In this document: one piece after another, positions 31,429 through 41,639 of the stretch
Layout: each line of letters opens with the position of its first letter
Position numbering within the stretch: position 1 is the stretch's first letter
Assembly (NCBI RefSeq): GCF_027887165.1
Contig: NC_077235.1
Coordinates: 10,499,033-10,563,032, forward strand
Direction of reading: 5' to 3'
DNA: 64,000 nt
Source of the DNA: Monodelphis domestica
Taxonomy: Eukaryota > Chordata > Mammalia > Didelphimorphia > Didelphidae
Position numbers and translations under genes: made by a program
The notes under the pieces: generated by a model
Database searches by the model: none
Told to the model about the DNA's origin: nothing
Seen by the model: only the letters and a program-made list of their open reading frames with translations

Positions 31429-31499
31429 AAGATCTGATGTTTGGAAAACTGGAAACCAGTTGTGTTCCCCACCGCTAGCTACCCCTACCAGCAGCAGCA

Positions 31500-31590
31500 G
31501 TGCCATGTGGCCCAGTGGCAAGAGTGCTACATGTGGACATAGAGGACCTGTGTTTGAATCCCAGTTCTATTACCTATGGCCTGTCGGACC
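31500..31590 (+). repeat. MAR1-type 5' fragment
   Basis: 'ccagtggcaagagtgctac' and 'gtgtttgaatcccagttct', truncated where the L2 begins. Confidence 0.6.
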
Positions 31591-32665
31591 ATTTTCTGAT
31601 CACAATCTGCTGTATTTTCTCCTCTCTTTTTGCCTTGTGACCCATAAGCCCTTGCTTCATCCTCACTGCAATTTCAGTCTTCCTACCCCTGAGTTCTTTC
31701 TCAAGCCACATCCTCCACTAGCTACACTCCCCTCCCCTTCCCATCATGCCCTCTTGGGGAACAAGCTCACCTCTGCATTATCCTCTTTCGTCTTGGCCCC
31801 CTTGCCCTCTCGCCATATCACCAATTATGCCTAACCATCCCAGCTTTGGATCATTCCCACCATCAGTTGTCTTTGCATCTACAGACATGCTACCTACCAG
31901 GTTTAAAAAAATGACACCACTGTTCTGAGTGGGTCCACAGTGCATTTATAGTTCACAAAATGAACTAGGCCCTCCCCACTGCCCGGCAGTCCTGCTATAC
32001 TTCCTTTATCAACTCCCTAGCCTGTTCTCCACAGCGACTCTTCCAAGCTTCACCCTTCCTCAGGCTTCCTGTGGCTCCCTTTCTCTCCTCTCTCTCAGCT
32101 GAGACACTTGCCTTCAGTGTTACAGAAAAGGGCCTCTGTTTACCATTGCCTCTCCTTTAGTCCCCTTTTCCTCCCTCTCCTATCCCTCAGGTGCCATTTG
32201 CCCTCTCTCCTCCCTTTATCTCATGTCACACAATGAAGTAGCTTTACTCCTGACCAAGACCAGCTCCTGTATCTGCCCTTTACAACTGGGGTCTTTCCAG
32301 CCTTTTTATCCCTCACTCTCCCCAGTGTCATCTGGGATCCAGTGATCCTAGGGGCCTCCTTGCTGTTCCTTCTCTAGGCGTTCTCACTGGATGTCCTCCT
32401 TACCTCCCAGCTTCTCTGACTTCCCTTAAGTCTCAGCTAAAATCTTATTTTCTCTGAGAAGCCCTTCCTGATCCCCCTAAAGCTAACGCCTTCCTGCCAT
32501 TAATGATCTCCAAATTCGACCTGCACAGAGCTTGTTGGTGTCCAATCGTTTACCTGTCATCTCCTCCATTAGACTGGGAGCTCCTTGAGAACTAGGATTG
32601 TGCTTTTCCTTCCGTTGGATCCTCAGTGTGCCTCGAACCCAGTAGGAGCTTAATAAATGGGCCTC
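31590..32665 (+). repeat. L2 LINE, long 3' portion
   Basis: Starts with endonuclease-like text ('ggaccattttctgatcacaa', compare S-D-H). It passes through 'taagtctcagctaaaatctt' and 'gagaagcccttcctgatccc', and ends with 'ttagactgggagctccttga' plus 'taggagcttaataaatg', a standard L2 terminus. Frames are broken. The middle is assigned by collinearity only. Confidence 0.65.
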
Positions 32666-32734
32666 AATTTCCTGAGCTATGAGGTGTGGAGAGTGCACAG
32701 GATGACCCCGAGAGCCGCTTGCTATTCTAAATCT

Positions 32735-32935
32735 ATGATCTTGTTTTCTTTTTCTTAAATCCTTACCTTCTGACTTAGAATCAATACCAAGTAAGGGCTA
32801 GGCAATGGGGGTTAAATGACTGGCCTAGGATCACATGGCTAGGAAATGCCTGAGGTCGGACTTGAACCCAGAATCTCCCATCTCTAGGCCTTGTGCTCTA
32901 CCCATTGTGATACCCAGCTGCTCCTAAATTTATGA
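32735..32935 (-). repeat. marsupial tRNA-derived SINE
   Basis: Antisense: 'ccttaccttctgacttagaa', 'gtaagggctaggcaatgggg', 'ggatcacatggctaggaaat', 'cttgaacccagaatctccca' and 'ctacccattgtgatacccag'. The 'ggttccaaggcagaag' segment is deleted. Confidence 0.88.
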
Positions 32936-34180
32936 TCTTCCATGTGATTCATGCACAACACTGAGACTTTTCTAAATGAATGGTGAGGAGAGAACGCAGC
33001 TCAAGGTACAAGGAAGGCACTGCCTTTAAGATATGGAACCTATGATTAAAAAGAAGCCCAACTCAGAGAGACGAGTGACCTTTGTAAAAGCAGTAATGGG
33101 ATATTTTAGTTCTTTCCATCAGGGCCAGAACAGATCTTTTTAATCCTAAAAATGGATTAGAGGAAAAATGATGAGGGGCTTTTAAGAGGGCCTCAGTGTG
33201 GTCTGGATATGGATGGGAAGAAAGGCATGATGGTCCTTCAGAACGAAAGGAGGACAAGTGCATCCTCTACGTGGAAAAATTCTGTCTAGACAATACCATG
33301 TTCATGTGTGTACGTGGGCTAACTTCAGTGCTTCTCCTTGCCTCCACTGTGCAAATTCTGGCTTTGCTTTTTATGTGTTGCGCCCCCTCTGGGATTCCTT
33401 TCCCAAGGCCCATGCACGGTAGGGGGGTGAGGTCTCCAGAAGATAGCTGAGTATTCCCTCAGGGCCGAGAGGTCCCACTGAGGAGTTGGGCTCTGTAGGA
33501 CGGTTGCTCAAGATCTCTTTTCGGGGTGTTCCCCATGGACTATCAGCCAGATTAAATGAGCTTTCAAAAAAGGGGTTTACTAAGTGGGCACAACAAGGGC
33601 AGTTATTACAGAAGTGTTTCCCTAAACTAAAGCGTCTTCTCCCCTGGTACAGACAAGACCACGAGGGACAGTGGGCTCCACCTTAAAGAGCATATGTTGC
33701 CAAATGGCAAGTGACTACTGAAGTACGAGGGTCAGTGCCCTTGTAGGGTCCGAAAATGGAAGTTAGCCTTTGGTCTCCTTTCCAACTCCTGGAAGCCACT
33801 GGTGTTCCAGAGACACTCCTAGAGATCCCCGTGCTCCAGTGGAATGGCCGAAGGCTCTGATGGCTGTTTGGAGCTTCTTCTCTTGGGTTTGGTTGGTGGC
33901 ACTCTCCCAATGCTACAATGGCCTGCTGCTGGAAAGCTGGAGTCTAGACTGGCTTTGCTGTGTTCCACACAGGCCCAAAGACGCACGTGAGTCTTTCAGC
34001 TAATCCCCAGATGTTTTCTGTGGGGCATCATCTGTCTTTATCCAGGGTCCAAGTGGTTTGTTCCCTTCATAGCTTAAGGATTGTTTGGAACCAGTTTCCC
34101 CTTGGACGGATTCTGGGTCTTCTGAAACTATATTAGTTGATTATTACATTGAAGGTAAAATCCCTACTAATACGTGTGTC

Positions 34181-34183
<3 letters not shown>
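32936..34183. other. unique DNA, no gene recognised
   Basis: Short frames only (up to 84 codons). A GCGCCCCCTCTGGG string near 33380 is a weak CTCF-like match and is not called. Confidence 0.5.

Positions 34184-34228
<45 letters not shown>
34184..34228 (+). repeat. (AC)n microsatellite, about 22 units
   Basis: Uninterrupted AC dinucleotide run, likely polymorphic. Confidence 0.95.
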
Positions 34229-34229
<1 letters not shown>

Positions 34230-34264
34230 TATATGGTACTTACTTGTCAGCATATGTGTCATTT

Positions 34265-34385
34265 CTCCCCCACCCTAAGTAGAATGTAACTTCCTAAAGA
34301 GCAAGGATTTTCTTCTGTTTGCCTTGGTATTTCCAGTAACGCAGATGACATCGTCCACATTGGCAGGACTCCGTAAGCATTTGGT
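34265..34385 (+). repeat. L2 3'-end fragment
   Basis: 'gtagaatgtaacttcctaaa', 'gagcaaggattttcttctgt' and 'tggtatttccagtaacgc', the L2 terminal text. Confidence 0.6.
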
Positions 34386-34738
34386 TGCAATTTCAATAGT
34401 TGAACAATAATAATAATGCTAATAATGCTTTTTCATTCTATTTGAGCTGGCTGATGGAACACTGGGCTGGAGGACACTGATTTCACTTCCCAGAGAGGGG
34501 AGCGATCATTTAGCTGTTAAGAGGCCTCGGCCCGCCATCCTCTCCTAGCCACATTTTCCTAGTTGTTTTCATGCCTTCTGTGTAGAAACTAGCAGGCACT
34601 GTAACTCCTTCAGTACCCCAGGGCACCATTGAGCTCAGCATCTTGCTGGGTGACATGGGCAGTAGCGCTAACTAAATGGTACCCTGATGATCCAAAAGAG
34701 TAAATGAGGCTCCCAAAAGTGCTAACTTATTAGAACTG
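34386..34738. other. unique DNA, nothing recognised
   Basis: A short 'aataataataatgctaataa' run is present. No gene is seen. Confidence 0.5.
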
Positions 34739-34769
34739 AGTCTCTCCCTCCCTCCCTCCCTCCCTCCCT

Positions 34770-34810
<41 letters not shown>

Positions 34811-35150
34811 TCTATCTATCTCTCCCTCTCTCTCTGTCTCTGTGTGTCTCTCTCTCTCCTTCTCTCTTGTCCTCTCTCTCCATCTCTCTTTCTGTCTCTC
34901 CTTCTGTCTCTCTCCCTCCCTCCCTCTCCTTCTCTCTCCCTCTCTCTCTCACTCTCTGTCTCTCTCTCCTTCTCTCCGTCTCTCTCTCCCTCTCTCCATC
35001 TCTCTGTCTCTCTCTTTCTCTCCCTTGCTCTCTCTCTCCCCCCTCTCCATCTCTCTCTCTCTTTCTCTCTGTCTCTCTCTCTTCTCTCTGTCTCTCTCTC
35101 TCTCTCCTCTCTCCATCTCTCTTTCTCTCCTCTCTCTCCCCCCCCTTTTC
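34739..35150 (+). repeat. polypyrimidine TCCC/TCTC array
   Basis: Begins with clean (TCCC)n, passes to (TC)n and then TCTCTCTG/CCATCTCTC words like those at 27.7 kb. Open Ser/Leu and Arg/Glu frames are artefacts. Confidence 0.92.
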
Positions 35151-35224
35151 ATCCCCTTCTTTCTATTTTAGCAATACAGGAAATTGGTTTACTGGCTTGG
35201 GGAGAGAGGGAATATGGGAGTAGA

Positions 35225-35340
35225 TAGATGATTGGCCTGAGAGCAGGATCTCGATTCCAGTTCTGCCTTTGTTCCTGTGGATAAGTCATCTCTTAACTTC
35301 TCGGTCTCCCAGTCACTCTGAAGGACTGAAAGCTATAGAA
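35225..35340 (+). repeat. MAR1-type fragment
   Basis: 'ctcgattccagttctgcctt' followed by 'ggataagtcatctcttaact' and 'tctcggtctcccagtc'. Confidence 0.55.
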
Positions 35341-35899
35341 GAATTGCCCGTAGGCATCAGTAGAGGAAGTTTCCACACTGGGAGTTGTCTGTGCTGATGA
35401 AAGCAGTCCAGATTGCAGCCCACTGCTCACCCCTCCCAAATGACTCGGGGAAACTTCCCGTCTTCCCCTGTAACTGATGATTTTAAGGAAGGACTATGGC
35501 AGCAGCATTTTATGCAGTATTTATTATTTTTTTTCTAAAACTGCTCAGCTCTTCACACATGCAGATCCCTAGGTGGAGTCAAGTGTTTTGATGTAGGGTT
35601 GGCTGAGGTGAAGCAGTAGCTCTCATCAGCTGCTTGTCATAAATTATGTCTCTCCAACTATTTCAAAAGAGGAGAAAGAAAGTGGAAAAGGCTTCATTCA
35701 GCCCCAGGGGCAGGTAAGTGTGTTTGAGCCAGATGCATTAAAGAAGTCTCACCAAAGGCTCAAATCCAGCCTCGGCTGCTCCCCTGGGGAATGGGACAAG
35801 AGCTTCCTTGCTCCGTTCTCCCTTCAGCTTGGGGGTCTGATGGGAGCTGACCTGTGCTGGGGCCAGAGTGGCTTTCCTTGGTTTGTCATCATTGCTGCT
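35341..35899. other. unique DNA, nothing recognised
   Basis: No repeat or gene family assigned. Confidence 0.5.
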
Positions 35900-36006
35900 A
35901 GATTCTTAAACTGAGACCCAGAGAGTCAGATGGAACACCAGAGGTACACTGAGTCCAACATGCTCATTTTCAGAGGACAAAATTGAGCCCCAGAGACATA
36001 AAAACA
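35900..36006 (-). repeat. MAR1-type fragment
   Basis: 'gtacactgagtccaacatgc', then 'gaggacaaaattgagcccca' in antisense order. Confidence 0.55.
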
Positions 36007-36007
36007 C

Positions 36008-36152
36008 TTAGAGGGCACAGCTGGGTTGCTCAGTGGATTGAGAGCTAGACCTATCGATGGGAGGTCCTGGGTTCAAATCTGGCCTCAGATCCTTCCTAGC
36101 TGTATGACCCTGAGCAAGTCACTTCACCCCCATTGCCTAGCCATTATTATTT
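36008..36152 (+). repeat. marsupial tRNA-derived SINE, 3'-truncated
   Basis: 'cagctgggttgctcagtgga', 'cctgggttcaaatctggcct' and 'cacccccattgcctagcc', stopping before the 3' body. First member of a SINE pile-up. Confidence 0.88.
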
Positions 36153-36287
36153 GAATAGAGTGCTGGGACTGGAGTCTGGAAAATCTGAGTTCAAATCTGG
36201 CTTCAGACAACTTTGTGACCCTGAGCAAGTCACTCATAATCACTGTCTGCCTCGGTTTCCTCAACTGTAAAATGGGAATAATAGTAT
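36153..36287 (+). repeat. MAR1-type CORE-SINE
   Basis: 'gagtgctgggactggagtct', 'ctgagttcaaatctggcttc', 'accctgagcaagtcactc', then 'cctcaactgtaaaatgggaa'. Sandwiched between two tRNA-derived SINEs. Confidence 0.85.
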
Positions 36288-36490
36288 TGTGGGTCACCTG
36301 GGTGGCTCAGTAGATTGAGAGCAAGGCCTAGGGACAGGAGGTCCTAGGTTCAAATCTGCTCTCACACACTTCCCATCTATGTGACCCTGAGCAAGTCCCT
36401 TTACCCCCATTGCCTGAACTCTTCTGCCTTGGAACCAATACACAATATTGATTCTAAGATGGAAGTTAAGGGGTTAAACATTTTTTTTAA
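36288..36490 (+). repeat. marsupial tRNA-derived SINE, full length
   Basis: 'cacctgggtggctcagtaga', 'ctaggttcaaatctgctctc', 'gccttggaaccaatacacaa' and 'attctaagatggaagttaag', with a T-rich tail. Confidence 0.92.
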
Positions 36491-36494
36491 TTTA

Positions 36495-36665
36495 GAACTG
36501 GATAAGGACATCACGGATACATTGATTCCAAAGACTTCATTTAACAGGGGAAGAAACTGAGCCAGGGTCATCGAATCCAACACTCATTTGACAGAAAAGG
36601 AAACTGAGTCCTAGGCAAGTGATGTTATTGGAGGTTGCATTTGGTCCTAGGTCTGCTGACTGCAC
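36495..36665 (-). repeat. MAR1-type CORE-SINE, internally duplicated
   Basis: Two antisense body segments follow each other: 'ggggaagaaactgagccagg' and 'gacagaaaaggaaactgagt', suggesting two overlapping relics or an internal duplication. Confidence 0.6.
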
Positions 36666-36736
36666 AGCAAGCAACTATTTCTAGTGTTCATGCATGCCAT
36701 ATGATCCATCAATGTTGTCCTACTCCTGGTGGTAGG

Positions 36737-36737
<1 letters not shown>

Positions 36738-36779
<42 letters not shown>
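36738..36779 (+). repeat. (TG)n microsatellite, about 21 units
   Basis: Uninterrupted TG run. It could adopt Z-DNA. Confidence 0.95.
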
Positions 36780-36781
<2 letters not shown>

Positions 36782-36824
36782 CGTGCACCAGCATTAGGGT
36801 TTTGCTGATGGATTAGGCCCAGAA

Positions 36825-36895
36825 AGAGGAAGAGAACAAATGTGTATATAGCACCTACTATGTGCCAGACATTATGCTCAGCAATTTACAAATCT
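36825..36895 (-). repeat. MIR/L2 end scrap
   Basis: 'atatagcacctactatgtgc' followed by 'cagacattatgctcagc'. Confidence 0.65.
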
Positions 36896-37584
36896 GATGG
36901 TGTTTGATCTCAGAGGGAATGACAAGTATGGCTCCCCTTCCAGGGCAACCGAAACGGGATCCCCTTTTTATAGAGTTGTTTTATTACCATCCTTGGGACG
37001 GGTGAATGGTTTCCATCTGTCTTATCAGCCCCACGCTGAAAATTGCCTTCAGGTTACAGCTTGGCATGTGAGCCCTCCAGCCTCGTAGGATTTCAGTTAA
37101 TTACTTGACCAGATGATTGAGTTTTTTCCTTCTTTAAAGCATGTCCACCTTCAAAGATGACACATTGGTTTGCAGAGTGTGTGCCCGACCAAGGCGGCAT
37201 TCTGGATCCCACCAGGGCCCTCCTGCTGACTTACAAAGGGAGTGAGGCCCGAGCTGCTGAGCGCCTTTCCCTGGGGGGAAGGGCTTGGGAATGACAGCCA
37301 GTAATTTAGCCATTAAGGTTAATATTCATCTTCCCTCTTTCTCTTGAAACTTCTAGGGCAAGCCGAGCAAATCGCTTATCAGGTACTTTTAAAGGTCATG
37401 TGCGAAGGGAAGAAATCCTCTCCCTCTCCTAGACAGCTCTTTGCCATCCCCGGCTGCCCACGGCCATCTCTCTGCTCTTTTCCTCTGGGTCTTTTGTTGG
37501 GCCTTGAGTTGGTTGCCAACAGACCTGTCTGGAAGGCAGTTCTCTCCGCGTGTTACTTTTGGCCTGATTAAGCCAAGTCTGAGG
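36896..37584. other. repeat-free unique interval
   Basis: About 690 bp with no recognised repeat in an otherwise SINE-saturated stretch. It includes A/T-rich homeobox-like words ('cagttaattacttg', 'gccagtaatttagccattaa'). No coding signature. Candidate conserved noncoding element by inference. Confidence 0.35.
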
Positions 37585-37728
37585 CCATCTTGCTTAACCC
37601 CTTCATTTTAGAGCAGAGAAAACTGAGGCCTGGAGAAGTCAAGTACCTTGTTTGAGGTCACCCAGCTTATAATTTCTGGAAGCCAGATTTGAACCCAGGT
37701 CCATTGACTCCAGAGCTGGTGCCATTTC
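37585..37728 (-). repeat. MIR-type CORE-SINE
   Basis: 'gagaaaactgaggcctggag', 'tgaggtcacccagcttataa' and 'gatttgaacccaggtccatt', ending 'gagctggtgcc'. Confidence 0.8.
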
Positions 37729-37965
37729 TTTTTTTTTTTAATATATTTTAATTTTTAAATATTTTTCCATGTCTCCATGCTCCATTTTTCTCTCCCTCCC
37801 CCTTTCCCTTCCCCCCTCCCAGAGCCAACAAGCCATTCCACTGGGCTGTACAAATGTTGCCACTTGATACCTATTTCCATGTTATTCATTTTTGGTACAG
37901 GGTGATTTGTTAAGGCCTAAAGCCCAAGTTGCATCCCCATATATGTCTGTGACAAGCTTGATGGG
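37729..37965 (-). repeat. L1-type LINE 3' end (3'UTR and poly(A) tail)
   Basis: A T-run with a TA-rich stretch (the antisense poly(A) tail) is followed by 'ctccctccccctttcccttc', 'gtacaaatgttgccacttga', 'ttccatgttattcatttttg' and 'gttgcatccccatatatgtc'. This is the text typical of marsupial L1 3'UTRs in reverse. Confidence 0.6.
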
Positions 37966-38164
37966 GCTTTGCTTTAAATCTCACACCCTTTCCCCCTCTG
38001 CTTCATCCTGGACCCACTGGGACTTCTAGGTTGATAAGACCTGTTGAACTGAATGCCAATAGATGAACCAACCAGATACTTTTCGGACTTCCTTTGAGAA
38101 AAAACCCTGCCCTTACCAACAAAGGCAGCAGCCTGCCTCCTCAGGCCCTGCTGATATACCCCTG
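37966..38164. other. unique DNA
   Basis: Nothing recognised. Confidence 0.5.
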
Positions 38165-38368
38165 AAGGTGGTATGTTGTTATAATGAAAAGATCATTGGT
38201 TCTGGGGTCAAAGGACCTGGGTTCGAATCCTACCTTTGGGGCTTACTTCCTTTGTGATCTAGGGCAAGTCATTTCATATCCCTGGGTTTCCATTTGCTTA
38301 TCCATAAAATGGGGGATTTGGACCAGAAGGCCTCCGAGGTGCCTTTGGGCTCCAGATCTTGGATTTTC
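38165..38368 (+). repeat. MAR1-type CORE-SINE, near full length
   Basis: 'ctggggtcaaaggacctggg', 'ttcgaatcctacctttgggg', 'ctagggcaagtcatttcata', 'tatccataaaatgggggatt' and 'ggcctccgaggtgcctttgg'. Confidence 0.88.
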
Positions 38369-38384
38369 TGGCCTGGTTCCAAGA

Positions 38385-38535
38385 GCATTCCTGCCCCTTA
38401 CTTAGATGTATGACCTTGAGTAAGTCACTTTTCCTCCTCTGGCCCTCAGTTTGCTCTTCTGTAAAATGAAGGCATTGGATTGGATGGTTTAGAAGGCCCC
38501 TTTGAGCTCTAAGTCTGTGAGCCTATGTTTCTTCG
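38385..38535 (+). repeat. MAR1-type CORE-SINE, 5'-truncated
   Basis: 'gaccttgagtaagtcacttt', 'ctcagtttgctcttctgtaa', 'gaaggcccctttgagctcta' and 'agtctgtgagcctatg'. Confidence 0.85.
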
Positions 38536-38689
38536 TAGTTCTGCCCCCAATGCCTGCTTCTCTCACTGATGATTTTCTGTGGCCAGACCCATTCCTTAGC
38601 TCCCTGCAGTGTGATTTCCCTGAATCAGGACTCCCTTCTCCTCCCTTCCCTTTCCTTTTTCTTTCCTCCTTTTAAGGAGAATGAAGGAA

Positions 38690-38838
38690 TGAATGGAAGC
38701 TTTGTTTTGGGGACTGAGCATCTTTAAGTATCTGCTTTGTGCCAAGTCTGGTGCTGGGTACTGAGGACACAATGATAATAAGGAAGAAAGCTCCCAACCT
38801 GGTGGGCAGGGGAAAGGGCACGGCTTACATTCTACTGC
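38690..38838 (-). repeat. L2 LINE 3' end
   Basis: 'ctttaagtatctgctttgtg', 'ccaagtctggtgctgggtac', 'tgaggacacaatgataataa' and a 'gctcccaacctggtggg' block in reverse L2 order. It probably belongs with 39355-39545. Confidence 0.6.
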
Positions 38839-38849
38839 AAGGATATGGC

Positions 38850-39003
38850 ATACAGCATAGGATCATCTAATACTGTGCTACCTTGGGCAAATCCCTAAAC
38901 CTCTCTGGGCCTCAGTTTGTTCATCTGTAAAATGAGAGGGTTGCATTTGCTGGCCTCTGTGGTCCCTTCTAGGTTGGGATCCATGACCCTTCTATGAGTG
39001 TAT
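38850..39003 (+). repeat. MAR1-type CORE-SINE
   Basis: 'taccttgggcaaatccctaa', 'ctgggcctcagtttgttcat' and 'ctgtggtcccttctaggttg'. Inserted between L2 segments. Confidence 0.8.
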
Positions 39004-39130
39004 GCTTGAATGGTAAATTGGGGGAGTAGCAAGTTGACCAGTTTGCACGTAGAGGAGTGAGTCATAACTATGCCTGGCAAGTTAGGCCAAAGCCATCTGT
39101 TGAAATTCTTTAAAAAATGGCAAGTTGAGG

Positions 39131-39339
39131 GGGCATCTGAGTAGCTCAGTGGATGGAGAGCCAGGTCTAGAGACAGGAGGTCTTGGGTTCCAGTCTGGCC
39201 TCAGACACTTCCCAGCTGTGTGACCCTGGGCAAGTCACTTGACCCCCATTGCCTAGCCCTTACCACTCTTCTGCCTTGGAACCAATACACAGGATTGACT
39301 CCAAGACGGAAGGTAAGGGTTTTAATAAAAAAAAAATTT
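39131..39339 (+). mobile_element. marsupial tRNA-derived SINE with target-site duplication
   Basis: Best preserved copy: 'gagtagctcagtggatggag' (A box), 'cttgggttccagtctggcct' (B box, one change), 'gtgaccctgggcaagtcact', 'gccttggaaccaatacacag', 'attgactccaagacggaagg' and an A-rich tail. It is flanked by 15-bp direct repeats aatggcaagttgagg (39116-39130) and aatggcaagctgagg (39340-39354), which differ at one base. That is direct evidence of LINE-type retroposition. Confidence 0.95.
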
Positions 39340-39354
39340 AATGGCAAGCTGAGG

Positions 39355-39545
39355 AGTTTAGGCTTGATTGTAAGGGCTGCAGGAATTCACTGAAGCCTGG
39401 TCCTTGAGCAAAGGAAAATGGGGCCGGATCAGTGCTTTAGAAAGATTACTTGAGTGTCCGTGTGGAAGATGGGCTTGGAGAGGAGCCAGAAGAACAATCA
39501 AGAGACTGTCACAATGGTCCAAGTGAGTTAGATGAGCCTGAATAT
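39355..39545 (-). repeat. L2 LINE 3' region
   Basis: 'ctggtccttgagcaaaggaa', 'ggatcagtgctttagaaaga' and 'gagactgtcacaatggtcca', the text paired with antisense L2 3' regions, as at 12585-12800. Confidence 0.5.
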
Positions 39546-39828
39546 CAACAGTTATAATAATGATGATGATGACAATGATGATGTAGTATTTTAAGACTTG
39601 CAAAGTACTTTGCATGTGTTAGTTCATTTGATCCCTACATCCTCCCTATGAGTTAGGTGCTATTATCATCCTTATTTTATAGATTAGTAAACTGAGGCAG
39701 ACAAAAATGAAGTAACTTTCCCACAGTCACATAGTTCATAAGTACTAGAAGCAGGAGTTGAACTCAGATCTTCTTCGTTCTGTATCCTACACTTTATCCA
39801 CTTTGCCACCAAGCTGTCTGTTCTCTTA
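39546..39828 (-). repeat. near full-length MIR-like CORE-SINE
   Basis: 'gtattttaagacttgcaaag', 'tgagttaggtgctattatca', 'gattagtaaactgaggcaga', 'cccacagtcacatagttcat' and 'actttatccactttgccacc', preceded by a gat-rich run that is its tail. Confidence 0.88.
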
Positions 39829-39884
39829 CAAAGACTTTTTCTTTTCGACATGATTCCAAGGCCATAGATTTACCTCATGGGTTG

Positions 39885-40440
39885 ACTTCTCTCTTTGAAG
39901 CATTTTTGATTCATTGATATAATGGAATATTCATGTGCTCTAAGAAATGATGGATGTGAAGGATTCAGAGAAACTTGAAAAGACTTAGATGAATGGATGC
40001 AAAGTTAAGTAAGGAAAACCAGGCAAACAATATGCCCAATTATTAAAACACTGCAAATAGAAAAAAGCAGTAACCAAAAGAAACCTAATGCTTCCTAATT
40101 ATAAGTACTAATGCTTCCTAATTATAAGTACTAATGCTTCCTAATTATAAGTACTAATGCTTCCTAATTATAAGTACTAAGCCTGGCCCTAAAGTCGTGA
40201 TGAGAAAAATGAACCTTCCCCCATTCGGCAGAGAGGTAGGGGACTCTGGGTGTGAAATACTATAAGTACTGTCAGGCTCAGTTTGAGGAATGGTTCTCTG
40301 GGTGGGGAGGCGGGAGAAATATGTTTGGAGGTAAAGGAGATATAAAAGCTAGACTTCAATAAATGAACATAATATTTATATTATATATAAAATAAATGTA
40401 AAATTAAAAATGATACCCATGAAGATAAATAATAGACTAA
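39885..40440 (+). repeat. L1-type LINE 3' end with internal tandem repeat
   Basis: Begins in the ORF2 C-terminal text (translation resembles MEYSCALRND then GF.E..KDLDEWMQS; stops and shifts present). It continues through 3'UTR text 'ccattcggcagagaggtagg', 'gtctctgggtggggaggcgg' (first two letters approximate) and 'cttcaataaatgaac'. The 23-bp tandem repeat at 40086-40177 lies inside it. 5'-truncated and dead. Confidence 0.6.
40086..40177 (+). repeat. perfect 23-bp tandem repeat, 4 copies
   Basis: Unit begins taatgcttcctaattataag and ends tac. Copies at 40086, 40109, 40132 and 40155 are identical, indicating recent expansion. Confidence 0.95.
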
Positions 40441-40890
40441 GCAATCCCATATTATTATGTTTCTAATTCTGGAAAGCAGGGGATGAATAGATGCAGACTT
40501 TTTTTTTTCTTTTTTCAATTAAAGAATAATGTAGCATAGAATCTTTCTGTTTGGGACCATCGTTGAGTTGGGCACTCAAGCAGGAGTTTTAAGTCATGGG
40601 AATCTGAGTGGCTCCAAGAACGTAGCTGAATAGACATGCTGTTGTCACTAAAAGTCATGCATGCCCCATGCCCTGGGAGCTGAGCTGAAATAAAAAGAAT
40701 CTGAAGAAAGATTTAGAGGAATTTGGAACTGTGAAGGAGGTCAGAGATTGGATTTTTAGAGGAGATATTTAGAAGTCAAAAGAGAAAGAGAAGAACTTGA
40801 GCCAAAAGAGATTGAGGGAAAGTAGAAGGAAGATGAAAAGTAGGAGAAGCAGAAAACAATTTTGCAGCCAACTTTGTCCTCTAAAATAAT
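40441..40890. other. unique DNA, nothing recognised
   Basis: A/G-rich sequence after the L1 end, with a T/C run at about 40500. No gene is seen. Confidence 0.45.
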
Positions 40891-40985
40891 GTTATCACTT
40901 ACTGCTTAGATTACCTTGGGCAAGTCGCTTCCCCCATTCAGGCTTTAGTTTCCTCATCTATAAAATGGCCTGTGCTCTAAGTAAC
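40891..40985 (+). repeat. MAR1-type fragment
   Basis: 'taccttgggcaagtcgcttc' then 'tagtttcctcatctataaaa'. Confidence 0.75.
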
Positions 40986-41115
40986 CCATGAATGGGCCTC
41001 ATGGGAAGTCTTTGAGCAGAAGCTAGATGATACTTTTGGGGAACGCAACAGAGGAGGTTCGTCTAGACGGCCTTCTATGGCCCTTTCTAGCTCACAAATC
41101 TGTGATCTATGATCC
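40986..41115 (+). repeat. CR1/L3-like LINE 3' end
   Basis: 'gaagtctttgagcagaagct' followed by 'agatgatacttttggggaac', 'tctatggccctttctagctc' and a 'caaatctgtgatct' terminus. Confidence 0.6.
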
Positions 41116-41639
41116 TGCCTTTAATCCCAAACTTGGAAAGCATAGCTAGTAGACTGAATTTTTCCTTGACATACTGGATATATTGGAACCTGAAATTGGC
41201 AGAGGAAAATCGTATTTCTCAGTCATGGATGTCCCCCCGTGTGTGTGTATTTTCCTTTGCTAGCTGGTGTTTCAAAATGCTTTCTCAGCACATGGTGGCA
41301 TCTTTCAAAGAAGCAGAAGTACCACTGGTGGAAAGAGGATGGAGCTAGAAATCAATATTGTAAGTCCAGGTTCGACTGCTGAGCCCCGGCACATAGTCCT
41401 GAGAAAGAACGTCTAGGTCTCGCTGTTTGAGGAAACATCCATCCTAGAGGGCCAGGAGGCTCTCAAGGAGGAAATATGGAATATATCAGCAGAAACCATT
41501 CTAGTGAAGAGAAAAAGGAAAAGCTGATAAAGGAGACAGATGTGGACCCACAGGGAGCTCTCTGCCAAAGTGATAGTTTATAGAAACATGAATAAAAGGT
41601 GGAAGCATCAAAGGACAAATACAAAAGAAAGAGTAATGA
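41116..41639. other. unresolved old repeat or unique DNA
   Basis: No confident assignment. 41.40-41.64 kb may be a decayed LINE interior. No gene is seen. Confidence 0.4.

Noticed and set aside
33379..33393. CTCF-like string GCGCCCCCTCTGGG
   Set aside because: Shares the CCCCCT core but about three of the next positions disagree with the consensus; too weak without a matrix score.
36008..36490. tRNA genes, suggested by A- and B-box sequences
   Set aside because: The boxes belong to SINE heads; there is no tRNA cloverleaf, anticodon loop or 3' end.
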